From the NCBI GenBank assembly GCA_024500155.1, contig CM044871.1, positions 76,802,402 through 76,866,401 on the forward strand: a stretch of 64,000 bases of DNA, given 5' to 3'. How positions within the stretch are numbered: position 1 is the first letter of the stretch; each line of letters opens with the position of its first letter. The stretch comes from Chenopodium formosanum. Taxonomy: Eukaryota; Streptophyta; Magnoliopsida; Caryophyllales; Amaranthaceae. The notes beneath the pieces were generated by a model. The model had not been told where the DNA came from. It was given only the letters and a program-made list of their open reading frames with translations, and ran no database searches. Below, one piece after another: positions 10,942 to 23,403 of the stretch. The position numbers were made by a program, and so were the translations under genes.

Positions 10942-12719
10942 ATGGCGTATGAAGAGATGCAAGCAACGCCTTTGTCGGCGATTGCGGAGGCGTTCGAGTA
11001 TTTGGCTGATACCATTGAGGATGGGAAAGATGAACTACACTTGATTGCCTTTTGTGATGCTTGTGCTTTGGTTTCTGTCCTCTTCAATTCTTTAGGCCTT
11101 GCTTTTAAATTTGCCGAGTTGGAATATTGTGCTAAGGTATCCTTCTTTTCCTTTGATTACTTTGTTTGTTTATTGTTTATACTATAATGTTATGTGATCA
11201 TGATGATCATCATATTTGTATGAGACCATGATGTTTGAATATGTTGTTATTTGGCTGTACATATGTAAATGTTTGTCTATAAGATCAACCTTAAGAACGT
11301 AAATTTTATTGTATATACCAGGATGTACGAGTCATTTACACATGATAATGAGGCTCTGATGCTATTTAGTTTTTTTATTGAGATATTTCGATTGTAGTCT
11401 AGGCTGGTATGTTTGAAGGTTCATAATGTGTCTGAGAAAGATTGAATCTTTACATATTAGGAAGTCATTTTTCGCTTTAAAGTTCATATTGACAATTGAA
11501 TTTGGAAAACATGGCGTATATTAAGAAACCTATGGAATATCGTCCCAAAAGAAAAAGGGAAATGTTTTATCTAAATGTTTATCAAAATAAAACATTTAGT
11601 CTTGATGTCTTTACACTATATAGGCCTTTTACTTCACAATTTTATCTAAATGTTTCTTTATTTGTATGGAAATGTTGGAATGCTTAATTAGTCTCTTTTA
11701 TCTTGATATTTTCCCATAATTTGGCAGAGTACAGTTTATGATCATTGTATTGAACTTATTCTAACTTTTTTGATGGGTTTGTCAAGGTGCGTGGTCTCGT
11801 TGAAGCTTCAAAGATATATCCTACCTTACATAATGTACTGGATGTTGATGTCCAAAATGGCAGTGTGAAATGTCCAGGAAGCCTTTCACGTAACTTACGT
11901 AGAGTTAGACAGGGTCTCGACCTTATCAGAGCTTTGTTCGAGCAGTTCTTGACCACCTAGTATGTTCGCTCCCTTCAACTCTTATCGTTTGTTTTCTGCA
12001 TCAATAAACATCAAGAATAACTATGAATGCAATATCTGAAATTCGGATGACTGAAAATTATCTCTTTGAATTTCTTTCATTACTGATTCCCTTGCCCTTT
12101 TGGTGTTTTGTTGTTGCCTTAATGATGTTTCAAGTATTGATTTGATCACTTTTACCTCCTATCTTCTCTTTCAAACTTCGATCTTGTTTTAACATGTCAA
12201 ATTTCAGTGACTGCTCTTTAAGAGAAGCAGCTTCATCGGCCTATACACAAACATGTGCCCCATATCATTCGTGGGCAGTTCGGGCTGCTGCTGCTGCTGG
12301 AATGTATGCTCTTCCGTCAAGGGACCAGCTCCTGACAAGCCTAAAAGAAACAGGTCAGTTTGCATTGGCTTCTTCCTTTGTCAAGAATCGAAACAACAGT
12401 TGATTCAAATTTTCCATTACCTAACACAAACATTTCGCATTAAGCATTTAGTTGAAATATCTATATAACAAATTTTGCAAGAACCATAGCGCGAGAAAGG
12501 AAAAGGAAGACTTTTAAACCCAAGTTATTTCTTATCAAGACAGGGCACCTGTTCTTCTGTTGGCCTACAAAATTGTCCATAGGTCTCATTTGTTTTACTT
12601 TATTCTTTGCAGATGAATCAGCAGAATTCAGAATGAAGAGGTATATCAAGGCTGTAGTACCAGTTATACAGTACATTGACAAGCTTTATCTTTCAAGAAA
12701 CATCAAGTTAGACTGGTAA
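10942..12719 (+). CDS. ACD11: ACD11-like glycolipid transfer protein (ceramide-1-phosphate transfer)
   Basis: Four exons (10942-11136, 11787-11959, 12208-12353, 12613-12719) join in frame to a 206-residue protein. That is the length of Arabidopsis ACD11, and all three introns are GT-AG. The family moves ceramide-1-phosphate between membranes, and its loss in Arabidopsis triggers cell death. Landmarks are AFKFAELEYCAK (exon 1), SRNLRRVRQGLD (exon 2), APYHSWAVRAAAAAGMYALP (exon 3) and a C-terminal IKLDW. The headgroup lysine, two arginines and histidine known from ACD11 are all present. The aspartate at ACD11 position 60 is glutamate here (residue 61). The start was set at ATGGCGTATG because the preceding in-frame codons have no ATG. 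The E2 gene downstream is convergent. Confidence 0.92.
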
Positions 12720-14145
12720 AATGATTTGTTTATAGTGGAGATCATCAGAGTTCATTCTTCAGTAGAGCCATTAGAAACGGTATCTGATACTCCGATGTAT
12801 CTATTTGGAGTGTGATGTAGTGATTAAAATGACGACAGGATCTAGCAGCATAATTGGTGAAACTTAGATCATAAACAGGGTTGTACCTCTCTTCTGCAGG
12901 ATCTCTTTCTCCCTCCTCATACAGACCGCTAATATCACCTTAACCTGAAGAGAGATATAGAGAAAATAATTAGATTTGTTTAGGAGGTTAAATTATGGCT
13001 ACCAGATTTTGGTATTAAATCACTGTAAATAGCAGATTTTGCTGACATACACAATGAATTTTCCATTCATGTCTTCTCAAGTTTTCAGACTTTGTAAGAC
13101 AAATTTCTGAGTCCTCAATGTCATGAAATAGGTTTAAATGGAAAATTATTGGGTCGTCATTTCATGACATACTTGTGTTTGAAGTCTGTCTTATTGACAA
13201 ACAGGTACATTTACCTATAGTCTACTTTGTAAATCTTCATGTAGAACAGTTCTACATTCGTTATGGAATCTTTGTCTGTTAAGCCAACAATTGCCTCATG
13301 ATGCAGGCCAATAAATAAATGCAAATTATGTGTTGAACTAGCTAGAAGGATCAATTAGCGAGCTTACAATTGGTGATCAATGATTTGTACAGTTGTTACA
13401 TGCTATATTTATGCTGTTTGGCACAAAGCCAGCACATTATTGAATATCACTGATAGTAACATAATTCTTTTCTTACCTTGCCTTTCTGACTCTTCTGCGG
13501 TAAGCTAGTGTGTATTGGTAGTCTTCAAGGGGCTCTCGTCTTCATCGTCTTGTCCTTCCTGGAATCCTGGCCACCTGCAAAACCTCTCTGGGACGATAGA
13601 GTGAAAGGAGGCTGGGGTATTCGAATGGTGAACCGTCTATAGGTCTTTGAAAGGAGTTAAGATGAGATTGGTGGTTAGATACTTGTAATGAAGAAGGTCA
13701 ACTCTGTTGCAAACCTATCAGCATTTATATAGAACTTTATTACAAAAAAATGAATACCAAACACATTATTTGGATTTCAATCACATACTTGAAACAAAGA
13801 AAAACTGATTTCATCTGAAATCGAAATAAGTTTAACCTAACACGAAGACCCGCAACTTCAAATGTTATTTGTCCAGTATCGGAAACGACAGTGTTGTAAA
13901 ATTGATAAATAAATGGTGATAGTACAGTAAGATCCTATCAAAACTAAAAAAAAAAAAACTATTTATTGCTAATAGAATCATAGCAAAGTGCTAATCCTGA
14001 AGGTGTATCTGAATTCTGATGTAGCCCATATTGTTCCGGCATTCCTCTAGTACTGTAAAACAGCAATAGCTCCTCCGCTTCTCGTCCAAAATAAACTCAA
14101 GGTTGGAAATTAAGTAATGTTATCTTTCGATATTCTTTTTGTGGT
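12720..14145. other. Convergent intergenic region, no gene assigned
   Basis: This stretch separates the ends of the ACD11-like and E2 genes and must hold both 3' untranslated regions. A minus-strand stretch near 13480-13650 reads as an acidic peptide (PGFQEGQDDEDESP) before a GTAAG-like donor. I cannot match it to a family or extend it into a gene. Confidence 0.4.
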
Positions 14146-17112
14146 CTACATTGTTAAACTGTCTGGGTTTTGGATGATATTTGAAAAGGTCTGGAGGAAA
14201 GCAGCTAAATCAGCCCCATAGATGATTCTGTGATCAGCTGTGACATTCACCTGCACAAAAAATTTAACAGCTTGAGTCAAATTATTCATAAAAACCCATC
14301 CAAATATAATCTTGTCTGCTGAACCACGGAATGTTAAGCTGTTAGGATTTCATGTACGAGTATGTTGAAACCCAGGTGAGAGTAAAGATTTGGAGAATAA
14401 CTCCAGTTGTCAAATGCTCAAACTGCCAAACACTTAGTTTCAATAGCACAACCTTAACAGCAATGATATTGTTGCAGACAAGATACATAGATTGAAAGCA
14501 ATAAATATTACAGAAGGGCATCAATGAAATTGTAGCAAAAACAGTAAGATAGGCATAAAGAAACCTCTACAAGCCCTGGATGATGTGCAAGTACTAGTCA
14601 TTGATGTTACAATGCTCATGAGGTTGAAATGCCCAAAATCCATTCACTAAAATAGTTAATAGCCTACTATGAAGTTCACCAATTAACATTTAATCAAACA
14701 TCATAACTTCTTCAGCAAAACGCTTAATATCTTAATTAAAAAATAAAATACACAAAGAAAAAACTTAAAAGAAAAAAGTATAATGAGCTATAGATCTTCC
14801 ACTGACCCACTTGGAGAAATAATACATATTGCTAAGTCCAACGACCTTGTCAGATGCAGGCTCAAGTCAAACATTAGTCAAGCCTAAGATGTATTATACT
14901 CCCTCAGTCCTGCACTGCTATTCACCCTTTTTTGAGTTGTCGGGCACTACGGCATAACATTCTACCCTAATTTTAGACATACTTTTTCTCTTCAATAAAA
15001 TAAAAAATATTTCCCACAATCCCCACCACCAAAATCAAAGTGTCATTTCCCTGAAGACGTGTAATAGGGAACAAAGGGAAAAGGCCAAGGAAACCAGAAT
15101 TGTTGGAAAGAGCTCAAAAACCAAATTCTTCCAAAAAGATCAAAACTATAATTATGAATTACCAAATAGAAACATTTATGTGTTCATGTATAGAATTATT
15201 CCATGATTGATGGACCTAGCCATATGGTATACCCTACCCATGAACAGCCTTGGTTCATAAATCATGAGATGGCAATGATGTTTTACAACACACACACACA
15301 TACAACAAAAGACCATTTAAAACTACTAACAAAGATGTGAAGAACATCCACCTTTCTTGATATTTCACCACAATAATCATTACCTCCCTATTGGAAACTT
15401 GTTTTGCCATACTCAATTGCACATTTTCATTGAAGCCAAGTTAATCCCTCCCCCCCCCCCCCCCCCTCTCTCTCTCTCTCTTCTCTTCTTCTTCTTCTAA
15501 TAACTTACCCAGGCTGCCGCCTTATCATAATTTGTGTCACCCTTTTTTCAATTGATTATGTTTGCAAACCAAGAAGCCTTTTTTTTCACTTATCACCCTT
15601 CTTCTCCCTAACAACTTGATAACAAAGTATGTTTAATTCAAATAGGAAAAAAACCTCTTCAAACACAAAAGTAGACAAATTTGCCAGTAAAGTTAACAGC
15701 AATTATTGTTAAAATTTATAAAAATCAAATAAGATGGTGTTGACAATATAATTAATCTTACTAGAAAAGAAGATGAAGAAGAGAAACAGTATTTGTTTAA
15801 TGGGTGTAAGATAATGTATAAAAAAGCTCAAGGCGCAGTAATATGAGAGGGATCCTTTTTGCACGTCGCTGCAATTGAGTAAAGCGACCTTAATAAAGCT
15901 ATCAAAACTAATTTTAAATTTGGTATTAAGACTGCTTTGCACCTTGGTACTCCTCATCGGAGTAAAGCATTCTCGATAAAAATTATTAAAAAAATAAAAA
16001 TTTGGAATAAAAACTGCTATGCACCTCAGCTGCATTACTTTGAAATCACCAAACCTAGGCCAAGAAAAGCGCTGAACCCTAACCACCTTGCACCTTAACT
16101 GCTAGGCACAGCTTTTTATACATTGGTCCCAGGTAAGATAGAGAGAGATATATGAACCACCCTTTCTATCACCAGTTAATTATAATATCAGGCCTGGAAA
16201 AATGAAATAAAATAAAATCTGATTCACATAATGTGAAGTAGGATCACTGGACCCAAGCCTGCTCCACCAATGTCAGTATATCTTGCTATTGCAGGAAAAG
16301 AGTTTGTTCTTATAATACCTTATGTATTTACTCCATAATACTCAAATCTAGTATCAAACAGTCATCCCAGAGGTGAGTAGACTCAAGTTTGGTTTTTCAT
16401 TGAATTTCTTATTTCAAACATGTGACTAAATTGAGATTCATTTTAACTCAAATACTACCTACGTTTCTTATTATGTGCAACAAAGTAATATTTTATGTCT
16501 CACAAATAATACCCCTTTGTTGCACATAATAAGAAACGGAGGTAGTAGAAAATTCGATCAAGATCTAATATGTGGACAGATCTTTCTTAATATACGAGCA
16601 TATTATCGCCTTAGTGGTTTAGGGCACCTCATGCCTTTTACAGCACTGTAGCACACTAAGATGGTTTCCATGAAACTGGTTTGACCATGAATAGCAATTA
16701 CGGTGATTACAGTTATTCCAGAGAAAAGTTTAAGCCTTAGAATTAGACATACTCTAATACCTTGTATTCCGTAGTTAGCATGGGCTATGAAGTTAAGACA
16801 TGACCAAGGAAATAAGGACAAAGTTAACGACAGAAGGAGTAAAAATGCTGAAACATTTCACCCAAAAAAAATATATATATATATATTACTGAAACATGAG
16901 GGATCGAATCATCTTCAAATAATCAGAATTGTTATTAAATTATTAGCAACCTCATTCAACTTCATTAACATGAAAAGTGTACTACTAACTAGTATTACGT
17001 AAACTGAACTATGAACCTAATACTCCCTACACAAACTTTGGTATGAATCTCGTGCCTGGTAAGAGAATTGTCAAGTACACTGGGAAAATTGAGGGGTTGC
17101 AAGATTTTTATC

Positions 17113-17143
<31 letters not shown>

Positions 17144-19261
17144 ACACACAAAAAAAATAAATAAATAAATAAATTGTCAATGTAAAGGTATGTAAAATTT
17201 TCTAATAACCATGACAAAATTTGGCTCACTAACTTTTGTATGTTCAATTGCAGCAAAGGGGAAATGAAGGTGGATTCTGTATATAAACTCGGACACTGAC
17301 AGGAATTAAGATGCTATAGAAGGCTCTAGGTCATCGTTGTGTAAGAATTGTGGCTACTATATGTTCATGTACATAAAGCTAAACTAATTCCAAACACCTA
17401 TACCAGTATATAATCATTCAAAGTTTCAATTAATCAGCTAGAACTGAAAAACAGTGTGCAAAGGAAGGAATTACACTCACCAGCATTTTATTCTTTACCG
17501 AGAAGAAACCGTCAGCATCAGCAACAACAGTAGGCTTTGATGCTCCCACGGCCATGATTGCTCCCTGATGACATACATTAGATTGTCAGTTTTTTGAAGT
17601 GGCATTTAATATTTTATAATAGCAGATCAACGCAAGGGAAGGATTTTATTCAAAAATGACTAGTAAGGATTAACTAATAACTAACCTGGCCAGGAGGAAG
17701 TATAGCGTCGAATCTATCAACTCCAAACATGCCCAAATTGGACAAGGTGAAAGTACCTAGCATGCATAACCAGCATATTTTCATTCATTCATTTCAAAAA
17801 CGAGACATTAAGCACATAGACAACATAAACCATGAATTAAATCACATATTTCAAACCTGAATTATACTCATGAGGCTGCAATTGTTTCGAACGAGCCTTC
17901 TCTACTAGTTCTTTCCATTTTTGGGACAACAAATAAAGATCCAACTACACATAAGTAGAAATCCTTAATTTAGAAATTACAATCAACAATGCAACTCCAC
18001 ATAATTATATATCCATAAACAAATCATTGAAACAAACTCATGAAATCAATCAAGTACGCGATCATAGGCACTAAACACCCTACATACCTTGTCTGCATCC
18101 TGTAACACAGGTGTGATTAATCCTCCATTGATTGCCACAGCAACAGCAATGTTAATACTGCTATTATAAGTAAAGCTCTTCCCATCTTTACATGTAGAAT
18201 TTAGCGCAGGGTGCTGAACAAGCGCCATTGCTGTAGCTTTCGCTAGAAAGCACTCATTGTCACACCCTTCTTCTTAACCTGATCACACACAAAGTAATAC
18301 AAAATTTTCAAAAACACAACTCAACATTTGTCATCTTTACTAATGCAAAAACAAAATGTAGGTACACTGTATATACCTTGGCATACAGAGCGTCAAGAGC
18401 ATCGGTCACAATCGGATATCCAACCCGAAAAGTGGGCACTGATAGACTCTCCATCATATTCTTGGCCACAGCTGCCTGCATTGTAGTGAATGGCACTACA
18501 GATGATCCCTCAATTTCAGTAAAATTTCCACCACTAACCTTCGCAGGAGCCGGCGAAGGCATAGGAGCAGATGTAGAAGGGACCGCAGGCGCCGGCTTCA
18601 CGATTCCAGCCGCCTTCTCCACATCCTCCGGCGTGATCCTCCCGAATGGCCCGGTCCCGGTAACTGACTTCAAATCCACCTTATGCTGCTTCGCCAATTT
18701 CTTCGCAAACGGCGTCGCCACCCCCTTCCTCCCACCCTCCGTCGGCGCAACCGCCGGAGTAGTCGCCGGAGTTTCCACCGGAGCAGTCACCGGAGAAGGA
18801 GGAACTTCAGCTTTCACCTCGGAATTCGATCCTGATTGCGAAGCCCTAGCTTTAGCCTCTTCAATTTCCTCCTCAGATTCCGCCAATATCCCAATCGGAG
18901 CTCCAACAGGAGCACTCTCACCTTCACCAACAACAATGGCGGCAAGAATCCCATCATAGAAAGTCTCGACATCCATATCAGCTTTATCGGATTCAACAAC
19001 AACAACCGATTCACCCTTACGAAGAACATCACCCTCCGATTTCGACCACGACACGATCTTCCCTTCTGTCATCGTTGAGCTGAGTGCCGGCATGAAGATC
19101 TCGCGGATTTTGGCGGAGACTCTCATGGGTTTCCGGCGAGGATTGGGGGGAAGTGCGGTGGTGCGATGCCATTGGAGGGGGGTGGTGGAGGGGAGGGAAG
19201 ATGAGAAGGAGATGGCAGGGGAATTGGTATTGGAGAGGGATAGCTTAGTGAGAGACGCCAT
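14146..19261 (-). CDS. LTA2: Plastid pyruvate dehydrogenase E2 (dihydrolipoamide acetyltransferase), one-base frameshift in exon 2
   Basis: This enzyme is the acetyl-transferring core of the chloroplast pyruvate dehydrogenase complex, which supplies acetyl-CoA for fatty acid synthesis. Six exons on the minus strand are 19261-18377, 18278-18088, 17944-17857, 17756-17686, 17564-17481 and 14250-14146; every intron is GT-AG and the last is 3.2 kb. Features in order are a Ser/Thr-rich transit peptide (about 1-48), a lipoyl domain with lysine 93 in ESDKADMD, and a Pro/Ala linker. Then come a subunit-binding domain (about 181-217), the acetyltransferase domain (SINIAVAVAINGGLITPVLQ) and the terminal DHRIIYGAD with the catalytic histidine. 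Expected length is 474 residues, close to Arabidopsis LTA2 (480). In exon 2, near 18240-18248, one base is missing from a run of T, giving an early stop if real. All else is intact, so a sequencing error is as likely as a mutation. Confidence 0.92.
15448..15498. repeat. Poly-C/(CT)n/(CTT)n microsatellite in E2 intron
   Basis: A run of about 17 C is followed by CT and TTC repeats. It lies within the long last intron of the E2 gene. Confidence 0.85.
16455..16545. mobile_element. Short Stowaway-like hairpin MITE in E2 intron
   Basis: The 91-bp element has ends CTACCTACGTTTCTTATT and its near-perfect complement ending ACGGAGGTAG, flanked by TA. The two arms (about 33 bp) contain the block ATTATGTGCAACAAAG and pair almost completely. 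Confidence 0.75.
17112..17174. repeat. Poly-C/(CA)n/(AAAT)n compound microsatellite in E2 intron
   Basis: Eighteen or so C residues are followed by about ten CA units, then A-rich AAAT units. Such runs are prone to assembly error. Confidence 0.85.
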
Positions 19262-19772
19262 TGAAGGAAGCAGGAAGGTTTGGAGGAGAGAGAAAGAGAG
19301 GAAAATGGGGAGAATGATGAATGAGAATGGAGAAGGAGAGTGTGATGAAGAAAAGGGAAGGGAATGGGCGGAGAAGACGAGGGTGGAGTGTTAGTTGAGC
19401 AGTTGCAGGAGTAGAAATTTGGGGGTCTTGTTTCCAAAACAAATTGTCTATGAATTTTTTTTTCCAGGTAATTGCTTTATGGTTGGCCTACCATAACATA
19501 GTTCTTGTGTTTTTTTTTTTTTAACAAAAAGGTTTAAACTAGTAGAGCCAATCATATTAGGCACGGCTCGGTGTGATTTTAGACAGACTTTGAACAGAAA
19601 TTTTCAACCCAAAGTTGAGTATGGTCAGGTCAAGGTGGGTTGGTTTTTGTACCCTTAGCCCGGCCTTCCTTTGATCATCTCTTGTTATAACTTGTATATA
19701 AATATTTAAACAAATCAAATGAGTGCAACTTCTCTGACTATTTGATGTGGACAATGAACTAGTAACCTATCT
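19262..19772 (-). promoter_or_regulatory. 5' leader and promoter side of the E2 gene
   Basis: On the minus strand the bases directly before the E2 start are pyrimidine-rich (CTCTCTTTCTCTCTCC type, 19262-19330), as in many plant leaders. No TATA element was fixed with confidence. Confidence 0.3.
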
Positions 19773-20033
19773 ACTTTTACTGTAAGATTAAATACTTGAA
19801 TCAATAAGTTGAATCTTATAATTCAGCCAAATGTAATTCATGTTTCCTTGACTATCCCACTTTTACTATAAGATTAAATACTTGAACCAATCAGTTGAAT
19901 CTTATAATTCAGCCAAATGTAATTCATGTTTCCTTGACCATCCCACTTTTACTGTAAGATTAAATACTTGAATCAATCAGTTGAATCTTATAATTCAGCA
20001 ACATGTAATTCATATTTCCTTAACCATCCCCTG
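19773..20033. repeat. Three tandem copies of an 86-bp unit
   Basis: Units start near 19773, 19859 and 19945 and share ACTTTTACTGTAAGATTAAA and TGTAATTCATGTTTCCTT. They differ by only a few bases. No coding meaning is apparent. Confidence 0.85.
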
Positions 20034-21943
20034 AAGAAAAGTTATAAGGTTATAAGATCTGTAAACACTGTAGTCGAAAGAATGTTTAAATTTGAAGCCC
20101 ATTATAATGAGTACAAACAAGCCAAAGCCTTAAAATGTAATGCAGAAGTACTGAATCTGTAACTGCTTCCACTGATAATTCTACATCCTAAAGAATCATA
20201 TTATCAAAGCACTTACTCTTCCATGCATATGTGTCGTTAAACCATGACATATTTATCTGTACTATAACCAAAACATACTCTATTGTACACAGTCCTTAAT
20301 GAGTAGCGCAAACCCAGATAAGGACAACCCATCATCAATGTAAAGAGAGAAAAGGGTTCCTATAGTAAGATCCACATCTATAAAAATGTTATGTGTATTT
20401 AGTCTAGAACACCTGAAACTTGAAAGGTGTTTGTGGTTTATTGATAGGCGAATCTCATCTAAAAACCCTATTATTTCTAACATATCATATACTCCAAAGA
20501 CTACCAATGAAGGTACAAATTTGAAAACTGCAAATATTTTCTTGACTAATAATAAATCAAACATAATATTGGATCCAATCTAAAAGAGAAAATATCTCAA
20601 TTGAGTTTTGAGTGTATACCAAGGCTTCCACCCCTCCAATCTATTCTAGCTATAAAATATTTTGAAAAGATGATGAATATCCTTAGTTCGTGTATTGCAA
20701 AACACATCTTGTTTCAGAATACCCTTGCGGTAGGTGAAGCTCAACTTTAATTGCTAGCGTGTTATGAAGCAATTCCTTAAGAAAAGTTTTCACTTTATTT
20801 TTATGTTATCTTCTTGCAACATAGCATATATATTGCATATATAACCAGTTTTAAATAAGTACTTTCAGATGAGGTATGAGACTGGTAACAAAATTCTTCT
20901 TTTGTAACTAATTAAGATTCCTCATCAAAGACTATAGCAACGATTGATTATATATTGTAAACTTTATAACACTTTATTAGTATCCCTATATTGAGTTTGG
21001 GGATTGATGATATAAATTATTGTCCAATCCACAGCATTGTTGAGTAAAATTCCTAGTTTGAACTCGAGAATGTCGTTACCTATAGACCATCTTTCTATAA
21101 TAGAACAATTCTTTTTCCTACAGTCTAATTGCATCCCTATAATAGTTGTTTGCATCCTCTAAACGCTCCTCGAAAGCCTTAAGAGTTACGACTTCAGACT
21201 CGTGAAGTGTTTAATAGTATTTATGGAGAGAGAAGTTGTGCTAGCACTTGTAAATTTTTAATTGAAACAATAAGTTATGGATGTGTAACAAATTTCCACA
21301 CTTGTTTCATAAAGACAGCGCGCTTAGGAAAGTAGATAAATATATAATTCCTAAAACGCCCATACCAAGATGCATAGTGAAATCCCTATTAACCAAGTGT
21401 ATTCCTTTGTTATCTTTATTAACTCAAAATAAACGTAAATTAAAAGTAAGGATTTTTTTTTTAGATCGATAGCTCAAAGCATGCAAGACACATGAGAAGC
21501 CATAGCTACAAGGATAAATTTTAATGAAAAGTTACTTTTGCGTTTGAGAAAAACTTGATACAAAGTTAAGAGAATCCACACCCAAGAATATTGTCCTTAA
21601 TGAATTGGAAGCTAAGTGTTCTTTCTTCATTCCTAAAAAGTTAATGGGATAATTAAGATGATGATCAAAGATCTTTACGTCCACATTCAAAAGATCGATT
21701 TAAATTCATCATGAGCAAAGAGAGTAGTATTCTTACTAAACTTGATAAAGGACTTATTTATACAAGTTAAGCCCCTAAAAATATATATATTTAATTTGTA
21801 AAGCATTGGATGATGTCGACGAAATTATTACAGGATGCAGTATTGTTAGCCACAAAAAAGAAGAGTGTGTCGTCTGAGAGTAATAGATTAAAAATAAGCT
21901 GACATGATTTTGAAATGTTGATCACTTTAATTAACATATGTAA
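20034..21943. other. Gene-poor spacer, possibly old transposon debris
   Basis: AT-rich sequence has only short open frames. Two minus-strand stretches (20280-20564 and 20964-21155) are open for 94 and 63 codons, but neither matches a family I know. No LTR or inverted-repeat boundary was found. Confidence 0.4.
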
Positions 21944-22122
21944 GGGCCTGTTCCGATTGACTGAACTCAGCTGAACTGAACTGAACTAAACTGAACTAAA
22001 CTGAGCTGAACTGAACTGAACTAAACTTATTAATTAGTGATTTTTAACTACGGATTAGTGATCTTTGATTATTTATTGATTATTTATTACTATACATATG
22101 TGTATATACAAATGTACATATT

Positions 22123-22320
22123 ATTATTAATAATAATAATATAATTATTATTATTATTAATTATTATTGATGATTATTATTATTATTTATTGATTATTAT
22201 TATTATTATTTATTGATGATTATTATTATTATTTATTGACTATTATTATTAGTATTATTATTTCAATTATTATTGTTATTATTATTATTATTATTATTGA
22301 TGATTATTATTATTATTTAT

Positions 22321-22356
<36 letters not shown>

Positions 22357-22485
22357 TTATTTATTGATGATTATTATTATTATTTATTGACTATTATTAT
22401 TAGTATTATTATTTCAATTATTATTGTTATTATTATTATTATTATTATTATTTATTACTTATTGATTATTATTATTATTATTATT

Positions 22486-22521
<36 letters not shown>

Positions 22522-22590
22522 AATATTATTATTATTATTGTTAATATTATTATTATTGTTGTTGTTGTTGTTGTTGTTGTTGTCGTCGTT
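22123..22590. repeat. (ATT)n to (GTT)n microsatellite, copy 1
   Basis: Interrupted ATT/TTA triplets (with GATGATT and ATTTCAATT variants) change to a GTT run at about 22489-22520 and again near 22557-22590, ending in GTCGTCGTTG. Confidence 0.9.
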
Positions 22591-22831
22591 GTAATAAGAG
22601 CTTAAAAGAATGAAATTTGGCTTTATATCATTAGCAATATCATTAGACGTAAATAAAGAGCTGAACTCAGCTGAACTGAACTGAATTGAACTGAACTGAG
22701 CTGAACTGAACTGAACTGAACTGAACTGAATTGAATTGAATTGAAATGAACTTAGTAATTAGTGATTTTTAACTACGGATTAGTGATCTTTGATTATTTA
22801 TTACTATACATATGTGTATATACAAATGTAC

Positions 22832-22844
22832 ATATTATTATTAA

Positions 22845-22880
<36 letters not shown>

Positions 22881-22934
22881 ATTATTATTATTATTAATAT
22901 TATTAATTGATTATTATTAGTATTATTATTATTA

Positions 22935-22969
<35 letters not shown>

Positions 22970-23034
22970 TATTGATTATTATTATTATTATTATTTATTG
23001 ATTAGTATTATTAGTATTATTATTTCAATTATTA

Positions 23035-23069
<35 letters not shown>

Positions 23070-23155
23070 GTTTATTGATTATTATTATTATTATTATTAT
23101 TATTATTTATTACTTATTGATTATTATTATTATTATTGTTAATATTATTATTATT

Positions 23156-23227
<72 letters not shown>

Positions 23228-23262
23228 ATTGTTGCTGTTGTTGTTGTTGTCGTCGTCGTTGT
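22832..23262. repeat. (ATT)n to (GTT)n microsatellite, copy 2
   Basis: The same order of triplet runs as copy 1 appears, but the GTT block (about 23157-23250) is much longer. This shows independent expansion after the duplication. Confidence 0.9.
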
Positions 23263-23403
23263 AATAAGAGCCTAAAAGAATGATATTTGGCTTTATATCA
23301 TTAGCAATATCATTATACGTAAATTAAGAGCTGAACTTAACTGAACTGAACCGAGCTGAACTGAACTGAACTGAACTGAATTTCAACGGAAGAGAACATG
23401 CCT

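Larger units (their letters stand above)
21944..23403. mobile_element. CTGAA-type MITE enlarged by a tandem duplication and triplet expansions
   Basis: The outer ends are GGGCCTGTTCCGATTGA and the imperfect complement ending GAACATGCCT, flanked by TAA at 21941-21943 and 23404-23406. Inside are two tandem copies of a unit of about 700 bp (about 21962-22660 and 22661-23325). Each copy runs CTGAACTGAA repeat, a unique block (TTTTTAACTACGGATTAG), (ATT)n, (GTT)n, GTCGTCGTTG, and a second unique block ending before the next CTGAA repeat. A third partial CTGAA block closes the element. It has no real coding capacity; long Ile/Val open frames there are only triplet repeats. Confidence 0.75.

Noticed and set aside
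14899..15100. TACTCCCTCAGTCC-like Stowaway start in the E2 intron
   Set aside because: No matching inverted right end could be found nearby, so it may be only a remnant.
18378..18959. 193-codon plus-strand frame
   Set aside because: It is antisense to exon 1 of the plastid E2 gene, whose product is unmistakable.
22273..22605. Long open frame of Ile/Leu/Val (110 codons)
   Set aside because: It is only translated ATT and GTT triplet repeat; a similar frame occurs at 23075-23275.
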